Of a stretch of 64,000 nt of DNA, positions 24,991 to 35,824 are shown in pieces; the stretch's first letter is position 1, and each line of letters starts with the position of its first letter. Origin of the DNA: Platycnemis pennipes (Eukaryota; Arthropoda; Insecta; Odonata; Platycnemididae). Made by a program: the position numbers and the translations under genes. The stretch covers positions 120,213,544 to 120,277,543 of the forward strand of contig OW121852.1 in assembly GCA_933228895.1 (NCBI GenBank), given 5' to 3'. A model generated the notes under the pieces. It was not told where the DNA came from. It worked only from the letters and a program-made list of their open reading frames with translations, and searched no databases.

Positions 24991-26324
24991 ATTCAGCACC
25001 TAAACTTAGCTCAGTCATCCTCCTTATCATTAGATTTATACTATTTATTTTTCTATGACTAAATACGTAAACAAAATACTCCTTCCCAACCTTAATTATC
25101 CACATTGCAACACCAATCTCGTTAAACAAACAACCACTCCAATCATCAATGAAAATTTATCCAAGCGTACTACTACTTACCGCGACTGAAAAAGGCAATG
25201 AGCCCGCTACAGAGATAGAGATTTATTGTCACAAGTCCGCCGTCCACACCTAAAAATTGAATATGTACTTCTGGTACGTATTTTGAGTCCAGTTCTACTT
25301 CAATAACAATTTTTCGAACAAGTAATTCACGGGTTTTCACACTATGTGCAATTGTCATAATAAGTCAGAGAGGTCTCGTTTCAAATTATTTCAAGTGGAG
25401 ATTTCATTAGAGGGCCAAGCCTTGATTTGGATGCTTCTGTTTGAACACTCTCGAGAAGTGTGAAAGTGATGTCATGGCATACTGTCGACCAAACCGGAAA
25501 TAGTGGTAAATACTGTATCGGTGCCATTGGTATCTTAACTATATGCATTGGAAGGAAACGAAATGCCTCATTATAAAGTGCTTTGCTTCATTTAAGTATA
25601 AAGGCTCGGTTTTATGCCTGGTTAGGTTTAATCGCAGGTTAACGTTGCCTTTATATTTACGAACCGGAAGGTCGGGTTCCATAAGTCACAAAAATTTTAG
25701 GCTGTGAGAGCCGTAACGGCACACCGTATACACCACTGATCAAATAATCAAGAGGAGCAAATGATACTGCAAAGCGTGAAAAATGCAGGTGATGAGGATT
25801 CCAAGCTCCAAGTTATGATGATCAGAAAATCGCGCCGTTCGGATTTTGGACAGGAGTATTTGGTTCCTCAAGATTTCAACTCGGTGCTCACTGGTCTTTA
25901 CACAAAACAGATTCTAATTCTTGAGATTGAATATTTCAGTTGGTTTTACAATAAAGAAGCCATGCCTTCAACACGCTCTAGCAGCGGCTTGCGTGGTTTT
26001 TGTCCATTTGGCTATGCACCATTACAAGAATTACGTGGAGGAAATACGCCTTCACCAAAGTTTATTCAAGTATCCCTCGATTACTTACCATATTCTCCCG
26101 CCATTTCAGGGAACAAAGGATCCTCCATCTCTCTAAGATCCTTCAAGGAACCAGACTTCATTTACCTGTATCCAGTGGCGCACCCAGTAATTATTTATAG
26201 GGTAGGAGGGGTGGGGGTGCACCATCTGGCCGATCTTTTGCAAAGTCTAGCCAAAATGCTATTTTTATCAGTATATTTTGAATTTTATAGTAGGGCATTT
26301 TCTCTTATATGTAAGAAAAAAAGA
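24991..26324. other. unassigned DNA with a possible minus-strand exon at 25180-25358
   Basis: A 61-codon minus-strand frame (25173-25358) reads MTIAHSVKTRELLVRKIVIE and onward, and reaches GTAAGT, a strong splice donor, at 25175-25180. No family recognised. 26170-26225 holds a CAGTGGCGCACCCAG plus G-rich motif of the kind often found at ends of repeats. Confidence 0.3.
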
Positions 26325-26652
26325 AAATTGCCGAACTAACACATTCAAAAATGTCCTTTTTTCCTCGTACAATTAGGGATATGAATAGCGGTAAATATAT
26401 CCAATACGAGTGTCTCAATGGATAGCATACGTAGTTGCATGTTGGTATAAGGACTTAAAGCTAACCCAAATAATAGCATGTTTTTGCATGCTTGCTTTAC
26501 TATTTTTATCTCTTTTAAATAGTGAAGTTTAGATTAGTATATTATTACTAATACTTTTTTATGCATGATATGTACTGCATGTTTGGTGAGAATTCACCCC
26601 CTGGCACACACCTTTATGGTGGCTTGCAGGGTATTATGTAGAGTAGATGAAG
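26325..26652 (+). pseudogene. CR1/Jockey-group non-LTR element, 3' untranslated fragment
   Basis: Starts in the GCCGAACTAACACATTCAAA segment (last codons of the family) and follows 15440-15735 to the 3' terminus with TATGGTGGCTTGCAGGG and a GTAGAGTAGATG tail. Confidence 0.75.
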
Positions 26653-26939
26653 TATTCAACAAATGTGGCCATCTTCGGTCCAGTCATACTCGAGTAAAAT
26701 GATGTATCGTGTTTTTCCCATTTTTCCAATTGCTGCTGTTCCGTGTGACTGTGACTTTTCAATTACAGATTAATTTGGGTATTGTAGAGACCTGAGGAGA
26801 TGAGGGGGGCAGGGCCCCTTGCCACCCCCCCCGTGGGTGCCCCACTGCCTGTATCCGTATCTAAGTACCCACTACCCATGTCAAGGTGGTTTGCATGGTT
26901 GTCAGTAGATAAGAAAAGACATATTTTACTGTCCTCTTT

Positions 26940-27038
26940 ATTCACTACGTAATACACGTTTCAGCTGTCACGCAGCCATCATTAGGCACGTATTGGTTGC
27001 GTGACAGCTGAAACACATGTGGTACCAACGTAGTGAAT
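26940..27038. repeat. inverted repeat, probably two opposed Penelope-like element ends
   Basis: Inner arms GTTTCAGCTGTCACGCA (26958-26974) and its exact reverse complement (26998-27014) flank a 23-base loop. Outer arms ATTCACTACGT (26940-26950) and its complement (27028-27038) are also perfect. The left half on the minus strand carries a hammerhead-like core (26945-26985). Confidence 0.8.
26945..26985 (-). ncRNA. hammerhead-like motif, degenerate
   Basis: On the minus strand: CTAATGA (26985-26979), one unpaired T, a 5-bp stem (GGCTG with CAGCT), then GAAAC (26962-26958) and a small stem ending GTA. The core has G5 replaced by A, so cleavage is unlikely. The layout equals that at 432-463. Confidence 0.3.
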
Positions 27039-27279
27039 GTAATGGGCAACGCAATATCTGTCTCTTGTTTTACGATATGTTGTTCCACAACATCTCACCT
27101 GACAGTGTTGAATTTAGTTAGTAGATGTAGTTGAGTTCTACCAGATCTACCAGTCTTATCCTCCGGGGAATTCTTTCTCTAGACGAGAGGCTCCTTTTGG
27201 GTGTATCGTAGCTTGTGCGCGGTGACTAGAATGTGTATGATTAACTAACTACAACTTCTGTTCCTGCTTGTCGTTGCAG

Positions 27280-27654
27280 CTGCGAGATCAGGTCGGGCCC
27301 CGAGTTCCTGCTGCGGAGCTACACGTTCTACAAGAGCCCTTCTCCGTCGCCGGCGGGCCCCTCGTCGCCCTTCGGGCCCTCCGCCTACTCCTCGTACTCA
27401 TTCCGGCTGACCCAGTACCACTACTCGGACGAGTCCTGCGCACTGCCCACCTTCACCATCACGGCACGTGGCACCCTGCGCCTTCGAGGTCGCTCGTGGC
27501 TCTCGCCCGACGCCGGCGCCGCCGAGGCCGACTACGCGCTCTCGGGTGTCGGCGTCGTGGCGCACTCCGCGGACGCCGCAGCCGACCTCACCCGACGCAT
27601 CAACGCTTCCTGCCCTGGGGTCATCACCAGGCGGGGCGGATGGAGGCCCTACAG
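27280..27654 (+). CDS. APCDD1-like protein, exon A (first APCDDC repeat, N-terminal half)
   Basis: APCDD1 is a membrane-anchored glycoprotein that dampens Wnt signalling at the cell surface by binding Wnt and LRP receptors. This exon begins after a consensus acceptor (TTGCAG, 27274-27279) and reads CEIRSGPEFLLRSYTFY, then YHYSDESCALPTFTITARGT, then EADYALSGVGVVAHSA and INASCPG. These are the hallmark patterns of an APCDDC repeat: a Cys-Glu-x-Arg opening, a YxYSDxxC-PTF core, and a later Cys-Pro-Gly. It ends at donor AG|GTCAGT (27655). The intron before it splits a codon 2+1 and so does the one after. Residue 1 of the numbering used here is the Cys at 27281. The upstream exon(s), with signal peptide and the GxW motif, were not found, so the protein is N-terminally incomplete in this window. 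Confidence 0.88.
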
Positions 27655-27909
27655 GTCAGTTGCCGTGCCGTACAGCGGACGAATAACTACATAATATGTA
27701 CTAGTTAAGCCACCGGAAGTTTGTGTGGCAAGGGGTGAAGCATCAACTGGCATGTATCATCAATCAGAGAGAACACTCACTACTATGCAAAAAAATACTA
27801 TCCGTTCATACATGAAATCAGAGTCGCAATGTTACCACCCCTGGGACAATATTAAGCATGCAGTTACGACAGACGTGAACTGCTAGCAATAAAAATGCAA
27901 TAAATTGTT

Positions 27910-28133
27910 AGTTACATCTGCATCTACATGATACCCTGGAAGCCACCAAGAAAGTGTGTGGCAGGGGATGATTTCACATCTAACATTCATTACACGTCGT
28001 GCTTACTAGTAGTAACTATATTCTAGTGTAAAGTTACAATTCAAAAAAAGATTAAAATAAAATGCATTCATAAACATAATGTTAATTGGCTTAGGTTTAA
28101 GTCATTATACCAACATGCAAATATTTCCATTTT
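27910..28133 (-). pseudogene. CR1/Jockey-group 3' terminus in APCDD1-like intron
   Basis: On the minus strand it runs from GCATGTTGGTATAATGAC to the CCACACACTTTCTTGGTGG box and a GTAGATGCAGATG tail. It lies antisense in the 1692-bp intron between exons A and B. Confidence 0.7.
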
Positions 28134-29346
28134 ATACAAAGTAAGGCTACAGTTTTCTTTTAGCTAATCATTTCCATAAATAAATTAAAGTAAATTATGA
28201 ACCCATGTTTCCTAGAGCATGGATGAGTCATTAGTATTAAAACATACATACGTTAAAAATACCATTGCACTCTAATTTTTATATAAAAATGTACTATATA
28301 TATTCTGATATACCAATGTACCTCACTTCTGAACGTTCAGTATGAAACCGATAACTTAATCCCAATATCTGTACTGTGCAGAGATCTGCTGGTTCAGGCG
28401 AGACTTTGTGGAATCTATACATGCTACGGAACTGATGCTTATGAGGAAGTTTAAGCCCGTCTTACACTTTATTTCTACGCAGTGGCATCTGAATGAAACC
28501 TCCCTGGTGACGACGTTCTTCGTCGAAAGAGTAGTGTCGTATTTGAGCTAATTTTCCACGGACTAGTCGGTAGGTACCAAAAAACAACGTTCTAAATGAA
28601 TGTCATTGGCTGATGTGGGTAGAGCCCACAAATTACTAACCCAACGATGTTTGAAAATTCATTCATCAAGTTTCTGAGTATTTTATTCTGCTGTGTCACA
28701 TGAGGTTTTCCAGTAAGATGTGGTAGTCAGATGTTGATGTGGCACTCAGATTCATGTAGAGTTAAGCTGGAAACGTAACCGTGTCCAAAAAATGGTCGCT
28801 TTCAGGCTTTAAATTCGATTTCTTCGGTCAGTAATTCAAAAACCTAGCTAATGAGTTGCCGCGCCTTCATATTTTAATTCATGATTAATAGATTTCGTCC
28901 ATTTCGTGAAAAAATGAACAATTCTCTAGATTTATGAATGCGAGCCCAGTTCTACATTCATATTGACTGCAGTTTTAATAATTAATTTGGACTAGAATGA
29001 TATAAAATACTGCACGTTGTCCACATCAATTTATTCCCGATCCTGGTTTCATTTATTACACTTCGGTAATTTTTTAAAGATACCATAGATGGGCCAATGC
29101 AACTGGGATCACACTAAGCAATCGCTTCATAAACTGAGTCTGGATTCAGGGCAGTAAAATTGATGATGAAAACCCTTGATGGTGTTCAGTTTTTGCAGTA
29201 TGAAGATGTGACAGGGCGAAGAAGTCTTGTGGTTCAACACACAATCCAAAAATGCAATATACGTAGCGTAGGACACGCATCATTCCCGGATGAATAAAAA
29301 CAGCGAGTGTGAAAAAGTCGATACCAAAATTTGCTTCACGTTCCAG
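28134..29346 (+). other. remainder of APCDD1-like intron A-B
   Basis: AT-rich, no recognised element. The acceptor CACGTTCCAG ends at 29346. Confidence 0.6.
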
Positions 29347-29640
29347 GGAGTACGTGGTGATGAACGAGTTCGTCGGAGGGTCGGACGAGCCCGAGGGCCA
29401 GAGCACGATGGAGCTGAGGGACGTGGGGGTGACGGCGGACGAGGAGGAAGGCCTCCGGAGCCTGCTGAGGGAGGGCGGCGTTGAAGTGGGGGATCTCCTG
29501 AGGCAGAGGAAGGCGGGTTCCAAGAAGGGCGTGCAGAGGGACACCTCGGGCCGCCGGGCGCACCAGAAGAGGGAGGGGCCGGGGGAGGAGGAGGTCAGCT
29601 ACGGGAACCACAGCCACCACAGGAGGAACACCGCCTCCAG
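29347..29640 (+). CDS. APCDD1-like protein, exon B (basic/acidic insert)
   Basis: The first base completes an Arg codon with the last two bases of exon A, and the frame then reads EYVVMNEFVGGSDEPEGQST, a Glu/Asp-rich stretch (VTADEEEGLRSLLREGG), then a Lys/Arg/His-rich stretch (KAGSKKGVQRDTSGRRAHQK, NHSHHRRNTAS). Residues 126-222. It has no counterpart that I can align to vertebrate APCDD1, where only a short link joins CPGF to the HELQL motif. It looks disordered. Support as an exon is its open frame, GT-AG borders, matching phase at both ends (2+1) and strong GC bias like its neighbours. It ends at CCAG|GTAAGA (29641). Confidence 0.72.
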
Positions 29641-29948
29641 GTAAGACACCCAGCTCTCTAGTTGTAGTTGTAGTTATACTATACCTAATATTTACTCAGC
29701 ACTGCTGAATTAATTCTTTGAAATCCACAATTACAAGCCTGTACTCATTTTAAGTGCTTTTCGACATTATCAGTAATTTCCAATGTTTTTACCTCGTAAG
29801 TCTAAGTACAGGTAAAAATGCAGGCAAATTCATGGGCTCCGCCATATTGCTTCTCAGAATGTTTAATCTGGTTGCCGGTTAAAGATTCCCGGTTGAATAA
29901 TTGTGTCTGATCAATAGCATTTTGGTGTGTAACGCGTGTAACTATAGA

Positions 29949-30220
29949 GCGTTCAGCAGGAAGTTCCCATCGGTTCATCAACTGTTGAGCCTGCTGAACG
30001 CGACCGATATTGGAACCAAAGACGGTGATGGAGAAATATATATAGTTTGGAATTAAAATTGAATTCTCTCGCTCTTTAACTATGAAAAAAAGGCCTTCTC
30101 CGTAAAAAGCGCCTGTAAAAATGGCGTCTGATCCATTACATGTTCACTCACCAGTGTGTAACCATACAGGGTTCAGCAGAAATTTCCCAACAGTTCCTCA
30201 ACTGTTGACTCTACTGAACG
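29949..30220. repeat. two diverged copies of an intronic hairpin unit
   Basis: Copy 1 has a perfect 12-bp stem, GCGTTCAGCAGG (29949-29960) with CCTGCTGAACGC (29990-30001). Copy 2, about 220 bp downstream, keeps GTTCAG/CTGAAC (30171 and 30214) and has an inner perfect 7-bp hairpin, AACAGTT (30189-30195) with AACTGTT (30200-30206). Flanks such as CTTTAACTATGAAAA also recur. This is a tandemly duplicated unit in the intron between exons B and C. Confidence 0.7.
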
Positions 30221-30385
30221 CCACCAATATGGACACCAAAGTCTGAGCAAGATGAATATATGTAGCATGGAATTCTCTCGTTATTTTGTTATGAAAATAA
30301 GACTTTTTGGCAAGAGCATAACTATTTTGCAGAAACATTTTGAGCGATGAATGTCGGCTAACAATGTGATGAAATGCTTGTACAG

Positions 30386-30731
30386 GAAAGGGGGCGGAGG
30401 TGAGGACAACACGACCAAGGGCCGTAAGAAGAGGGGTCGCAGGGGCCACTTGCGGAGCGGGGGGCCCGCGGCCGCCCAGGGCCACAACGGCTGGGCCGTT
30501 TCGGGCGACGTGGACTGTGTGCTGTCGGCCATGCACGACGCCACCTTCCACGAGCTTCAGCTCATGCGCTCCCACCGGCGACCCAGGACGCCACCCGACG
30601 CCCCGCCGCCGCGACAGCCACGGGCCGCCGCCCGCCGCGAGCTGCTCCTCGGAGACGTGCATTCCGTGCCCAGCCTCAGGGCCGGCTACCGGTCAACCGC
30701 GTTCCAAACGCCCCTGCAGCACGCTGACCAG
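30386..30731 (+). CDS. APCDD1-like protein, exon C (rest of first repeat and linker)
   Basis: The acceptor TTGTACAG ends at 30385. The first base completes an Arg codon, then KGGGGEDNTTKGRKKRGRR continues the basic insert. Conserved APCDD1 sequence resumes at about residue 264: GDVDCVLSAMHDATFHELQL, RRELLLGDVHSVPSL, then AFQTPLQHADQ. In vertebrate APCDD1 the same order occurs (an HELQL motif, an ELxLGDxHT motif, then a PPLQ motif just before the CxxC pair). The exon ends in phase 0 at CAG|GTGAGT (30732). Residues 223-338. The large insert means this protein is clearly longer than the vertebrate one, which is about 510 residues. Confidence 0.85.
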
Positions 30732-31063
30732 GTGAGTCCCCTCCTGACTGTGGTGGGGAGATTCAAACGGGGGATCCACAAGACCAAGGCCGTATTCAGG
30801 ATCACAACTACAGTATATTTACCTTTTTAATTTGTTTCCCTAGTGTCGAAGAATCACGGGAATGCTGATTAATATAGGATTAGGTATTGAAAGTTGCATG
30901 AAATGAATGGGAGAATCCACTTTTCATCTCATGTCTAGGTCAATTTTCCATTTTTTCATGGTCAACCACTCCTCTTCTCCAAACCAGATCATTATGATGA
31001 TTCTGCCTCACCGTTCTGCTTGTGTACTCAATCCTTCCCAATTTTCTTTTGTGACTCCATTCA

Positions 31064-31146
31064 TTTGCATGCTTGGTGATCTTCACCCCCTGCCACACAT
31101 CCTCGCGGTGGCTTATAGGGTATCGTGTAGATATAGATGTAGATGT
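31064..31146 (+). pseudogene. CR1/Jockey-group 3' terminus in intron
   Basis: GCATGCTTGGTGATCTTCAC, then CCTCGCGGTGGCTTATAGGG and a GATATAGATGTAGATGT tail. Only the 3' end is present. Confidence 0.65.
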
Positions 31147-31570
31147 CTCAATTCCACAGCTTACGTCATAAAATCTCTACTCCGTGTCAACTCGGTGTGC
31201 TCATACATCCGGCGAAGTTGATATTACCTCGCTGTATACCGCTTTGAACTATACCGAGGAAAATCTGTATACCCAGTTGAACTCGTAATAGAGATTTGAT
31301 GGCGTAAACAGAAGTGAGACTGCAGTTAAGATTCTACCTTTAAAGGGAGAATGTGTACAAGAATTTGACTCACAGAAGTGATTCTAGGACCTAAACAGTA
31401 GAAGCGAGACTGTAGTTGAGATTCTGAATATGGATCTGAGTCCGAACCTTAGTGATGCTACCCAAAGAGGACGTTAGGATGTACTGGAGGAGGTATAGGC
31501 AGACTAGCCTCATGGGTGACAGTGACGTAGAATGGGGATATTTCGGAAGATAAGTAGTATTTACTTGAGG

Positions 31571-31878
31571 GAGGCGACCTGTAACTGAGGACATTTGCGC
31601 CAAAGAGGGTGGGTGGGTAACTGGGAAAATGTAGGAGTTCTCAGGGAAATAAAAAAGGGTATAGAGAAAAGCGGCGTCGACATTAGCGTTCTCTTGATGA
31701 AAGGCGCCAAGGGGACCACGGTTTCACGTCCCATCCGACGACGGTTGATTGGACTCGAAGTGTTCTCCGCAAGAAATTCAAGTAGTGACCGGTATACCAA
31801 TTCAAAATTAACCGAGATTCGAATCCGGGTGCTCGGAATGGGAGGCTAGTACTCTAGCCGCCGCACCAACCCGATCCC
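31571..31878 (-). mobile_element. tRNA-headed SINE, minus-strand copy in intron
   Basis: Reverse complement of the SINE at 13178: head GATCGGGTTGGTGCGGCGG, B box region GGATTCGAATCTC, body GGATGGGACGTGAAACCGTG and a GTCGCCTC end. Diverged from the other copy. It lies in the 5.1-kb intron between exons C and D. Confidence 0.7.
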
Positions 31879-32015
31879 CGGAAGGATTAGTTCCCACCTA
31901 CTCCGTACAAAACATTGCGTTTTACACAGCCTCTTATGGAGACTGCATCCATTCAATAAAAAATAAATGACAGTGAAATCGCGCACAAATTTCATCGCAG
32001 CGACGTCAATTAATC

Positions 32016-32222
32016 TTCCTAAGGGACGATGTTGGATCGTAGTCTTCCGTGGCGTTCTGGATTCGTGGATCTCTCCATTTTCCGGGTTTGAGCCGCGTTC
32101 GGTCCGTTCAGGTGGAAGTGCTGAAGACGCCTGGTGGAATCCCGGCGAAACTGTCGTCAATCCATGACTACCAACGCGGCGCAAACCCGGAAATGGAGAG
32201 ATCCACGAATTCCTAAGGGACG
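32016..32222 (+). mobile_element. 181-bp retrozyme-like insertion with 13-bp target duplications
   Basis: TTCCTAAGGGACG occurs at 32016-32028 and again at 32210-32222, bracketing 181 bp. Inside, a 38-39-bp near-perfect inverted repeat (32061-32099 with 32173-32210) surrounds a hammerhead-like core (32121-32158). Small non-coding retroelements with hammerheads (retrozymes), mobilised as RNA circles, are known in plants and animals. Size and layout fit, but the core has an unpaired extra base and no second ribozyme was seen. The right stem arm touches the duplication. Confidence 0.5.
32121..32158 (+). ncRNA. hammerhead ribozyme-like motif
   Basis: CTGAAGA (32121-32127, fits CUGANGA), one unpaired C, stem II GCC/GGC (32129-32131 with 32144-32146), GAAAC (32147-32151), a four-base loop, then GTC (32156-32158), the preferred cleavage triplet. 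TGGA/TCCA near 32113 and 32161 could form part of stem I. Activity is unproven. Confidence 0.45.
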
Positions 32223-34769
32223 TGTGATTCCTCTGGAGTTCAATTTATTACTAAAACTCGTTAGAATTTAAGCTACTTAAACTACATATTAAGCGCTTGT
32301 TTGCTTGTTTTAGCACTCTTTCTTTCGCGAATTTCAAAAATCCATTCCAACATTCATTCATGTTACTACGCATGCAAAAACAACTTTTTCCATATGAGTA
32401 TCGCGGGTAAGGAGTCCGTATTTCCGTACTTACCAAGATGGCCGCTGGCTTCTCAAATGAGCTCCGGTACGTTCAAACCTTCTTCATGTTATCCACTCTT
32501 TGAACATAGCAATATTTTAAGTGGCCAAACTTGCCGGAGCATCGCCATAATATTTCAAAATTCTCTTGGCTCCCTGAAAAACCCATTCCTCTCTGAACCT
32601 ACTCAGATAATCCGCATTTTGAAACTAAACGCTCGCAATTCGCCCTCGTTCCCAATTTAAAAAAAATGAGAAACTCACTCTTCACATAAATATTCCGTTA
32701 AGCCCAGCAAGTTCCCATGAAACGAATTCCAGCAAACTGTATGTACGGATGGATATGTATATCTCTGTAATTGTTTATGTTTTCTGAAAGATTAAAATAA
32801 GTGATTGTAGCTAAGCAAAGATTTTTGAAGGCATTGATAAAGATTTAGATATAGCGTGTGCCATTTTGTGATTGCAAACCTTAGTCTTTAAATGAGGTCG
32901 AAGGCACCATACTGCTTAGAGGCTTTCGAAATGGGGGTTCAGAGGAGAATGGAGAAGGTATGTTGGGTATAGAAAAATACGAACGAAGAGGTGTTAGTTT
33001 TGAAAAGTAATCTATAGTTACGCATTGCCCCGCAAGTCACCTCGGAGATGTGAAAATCATCACCAAGTATGCACCAGGTATATAAATACATTCACTGGTA
33101 GATATGTTACTACGCAAAAAAATCCCCGTGTTGGTTTGGTTGAGTGAGGTGAATTTGCCTCTGGGTCTCTGAGATTTCAGGCTCGCTGTTTATGCGTGTG
33201 TCCCGTGGCATCATAATTCACCTGCACTTAATTTTCCACGCGAGACCCTGGCCATAAATCTGATGCGTTCCAGTCCGTCCCTAGGATGGGAGACCCTTTT
33301 GTGCTTGCCTCTGTGCCGCTGACCAGCTGACCTTCCAAGACCTACGGACCCCTGCGGTGAACCGGAAAGTGCGCATCCCTTGAGTCCTCTCCCCATTTTC
33401 TTTGGCCATTCCTGCTATTTGATCGATGCAAGCTATGTGAGTTAGTCAAGAAGCCTATAATGGTCTTCCAAAAATGAAAAAGAAATATGGAAAAATGCAA
33501 CAAATGGCAAGCCAATCTCAGCACGATTAGGAGATGAATATACATTACCATGTTTTGACGGCATTTGGTTATCCAAATCCAAGATACAATTCATATTCCA
33601 CTTTATCTTTCAATTTGTTAGAAAGTACACTATTGATAAATTGATTACTTCCCCTTATTGATGGATTATTGCCGCCTCAAGTAACATCTAATTGATTCCA
33701 TTTATTTCTTAAGAGATCGATTGAAATCATTATTTTCCAATTGCAGGAATCGAATTAGTATGTATTTCTCACTAAGGATTTTTTTTAGACTTAGCAGAAT
33801 ATTCCTTATCACTACACCCGCCTGATTGCGTGCATAATTTTGTAAAGCGGGTCAAAAAATTTACATTTTCTCATGCCCACGTAAGATGCCCCCTGAATGG
33901 TTTGTTTAGTTAGGACGTAGGCACCGGATTGTAATGTGTTGGACAATTGTCAATAAAGTCGCAGATAGCGATCCAGAATGTGTTTTACTTTGATTTTTGA
34001 AATTCTGAAAGTTGTAGATCAGTTCAACAAATTATTATGTCCGCCACGACATAGCCCATAGGTAGCTGGAAAGTAAACTTCCGTCAATTTTACAGTGCAT
34101 TGTAATCCACACCGGCTGCAGTTAAGTCTATTTCGCTCGACTTCCAGCATTTACGAATCGTGGAAATTCGAGTCGGCATCAATACTAATCCGAACAAATT
34201 TCAACCTTTTCAAATTTTAATTAAGGTGTTAGATAAATTCGAAGCCTGTGAACCAATGTTGCAATCTTACTGTGTTATCTTTAAGACTTCACAATTTAGG
34301 TGGATTTCCATTAATTTTCCGGTAACTGATAAAGTATTTAAGTTTTCCATATTTTAGAGATTTCATGGGATGGCCTTGATTTTCAGATAAATATTTCATG
34401 AAGAGCAGAGGATGGAACAGGGCATCAATGAATCTATTCTTGTGGCTAGTGTCTCTCACGTGGGGATGACCAACGGTTGGCCCTCATCGGTAGGATTGGT
34501 GCTTGCGAGACAGCTAATCTGGGTCTAGAAGTCGAGTCCCAACTTCGTGAACGACCAGACCCTCGCCGCGGGATACTTACACGCGGAAGTTGCCATTTGC
34601 AGTTAAATGCCTATTTTAAATGTTTCAAACTTTAGCACAGAATTATCATGTATATCGTAATGTTGAAAAAACGGTTAAAAGGATCAATAGTCTGTCCTCC
34701 CATACAGAGTGACCCAAGCCATTCTTACCATCCATTCCCTACCCTCCATTCCACACCCTCATTCCCTAC
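32223..34769 (+). other. intron C-D, no recognised gene
   Basis: AT-rich intron sequence. A weak tRNA-like B box (AGTCGAGTCCC, about 34530) is the only thing noted. No supported frame. Confidence 0.5.
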
Positions 34770-35640
34770 TCAAACCCTGTTCGAAATCTAGGTATCACCA
34801 TGAGCTCAAGTCTGTCTTGGAACAATCATGTTAATAATGATTCTCTCAAAATCAACACCATCCTACACCAAGTGAAAGTGCATTCAAAACTTCTTCCTCA
34901 ACACACTAGGAAAATGCTTATTTCATCGTTAGTTTTCTCAGTTATTGATTACTGTTGTCTTGTTTACAACGATCTAAGTGAAGAAGATAACACCACACTA
35001 CACCGGGCTTTAAATTCACACATCAGTTTTATCTTTAATCTTCGCAGAGATGTCCACTTGACCCCCTACTACAACGAACTTCGATGGCTCAATGTTAAGA
35101 CCCGAAGGAAATACTTCCTCGGGTGCTTCCTGTACTCCTTGTTCAAAGAAAAATCCCCCAAATATCTTTTCCACATGTTTGCTGCCAAACCTTCCACTAG
35201 TTACATATGTACCAGATGTGATCCTGAATTTCTATACTTTACTGATCATCTCTCAACGAAGTTCCAAAATTCTTTTATGGTTACTGCGTGTCATCTCTGG
35301 AACAAATTGCCCAAAAACATAAAAAACTGCTCTTCCGTTGCTATCTTCAAGATAAAATATTGTGACACGTTATTTTTTGACCCTGAATGTTTTATTTTTT
35401 CTTTGTAAATCAAGAAATATATGTGTATGTATTTGTTATATGATGTCCTAAGTACCTCGCATTTGGTCTTTTTCACTAGCATCTTGTTTTAATTTATATT
35501 TAAACTTGTCAAAACCTGTTTATTGTTTGAAGTGTTTGACTTATTTCTCTTTTTTGTTGCTCGTACAACTATGTAGATTGTTTCTTGTCCTTAAGGGGCA
35601 ATGCCCCGGGACATTCACTAGCAATTTATATTGATAGAAT
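34770..35640 (+). pseudogene. second non-LTR family, reverse transcriptase C-terminal region and 3' end, inside intron
   Basis: An uninterrupted 202-codon frame (34800-35408) starts in the RT thumb-like part, VRNLGITMSSSLSWNNHVN, and continues through LPQHTRKMLISSLVFSVIDY, LRRDVHLTPYYNELRWLNVK, RRKYFLGCFLYSLFKEKSPK and AFxxK-type terminal residues. This layout is typical of the C-terminal region of non-LTR polyproteins. The following 3' UTR has a GGGGCAATGCCCCGGG stem at about 35595. It differs from both the RTE and CR1/Jockey-group families here. It is 5'-truncated but almost undamaged, so it is a fairly young insertion in the sense direction of the gene. Confidence 0.75.
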
Positions 35641-35824
35641 ATTCATAATAATGATTAGATGCTCATCCATAATTTCATCCCATTCTGACATTTTATCATT
35701 GAACGAATAGACCGAAGCACCTCATGAGTTCCGATTATTATTTGCTTGAACTTAATGTGAATGTGGGTAGCCTTGGTGTGGATCTTCCCCGCGGCGACTA
35801 ATAACAGTCCTTTCCTTCCCGCAG

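Noticed and set aside
34465..34600. A second tRNA or SINE head
   Set aside because: Only a weak B box (AGTCGAGTCCC) is convincing. There is no A box at proper distance and no second copy seen.
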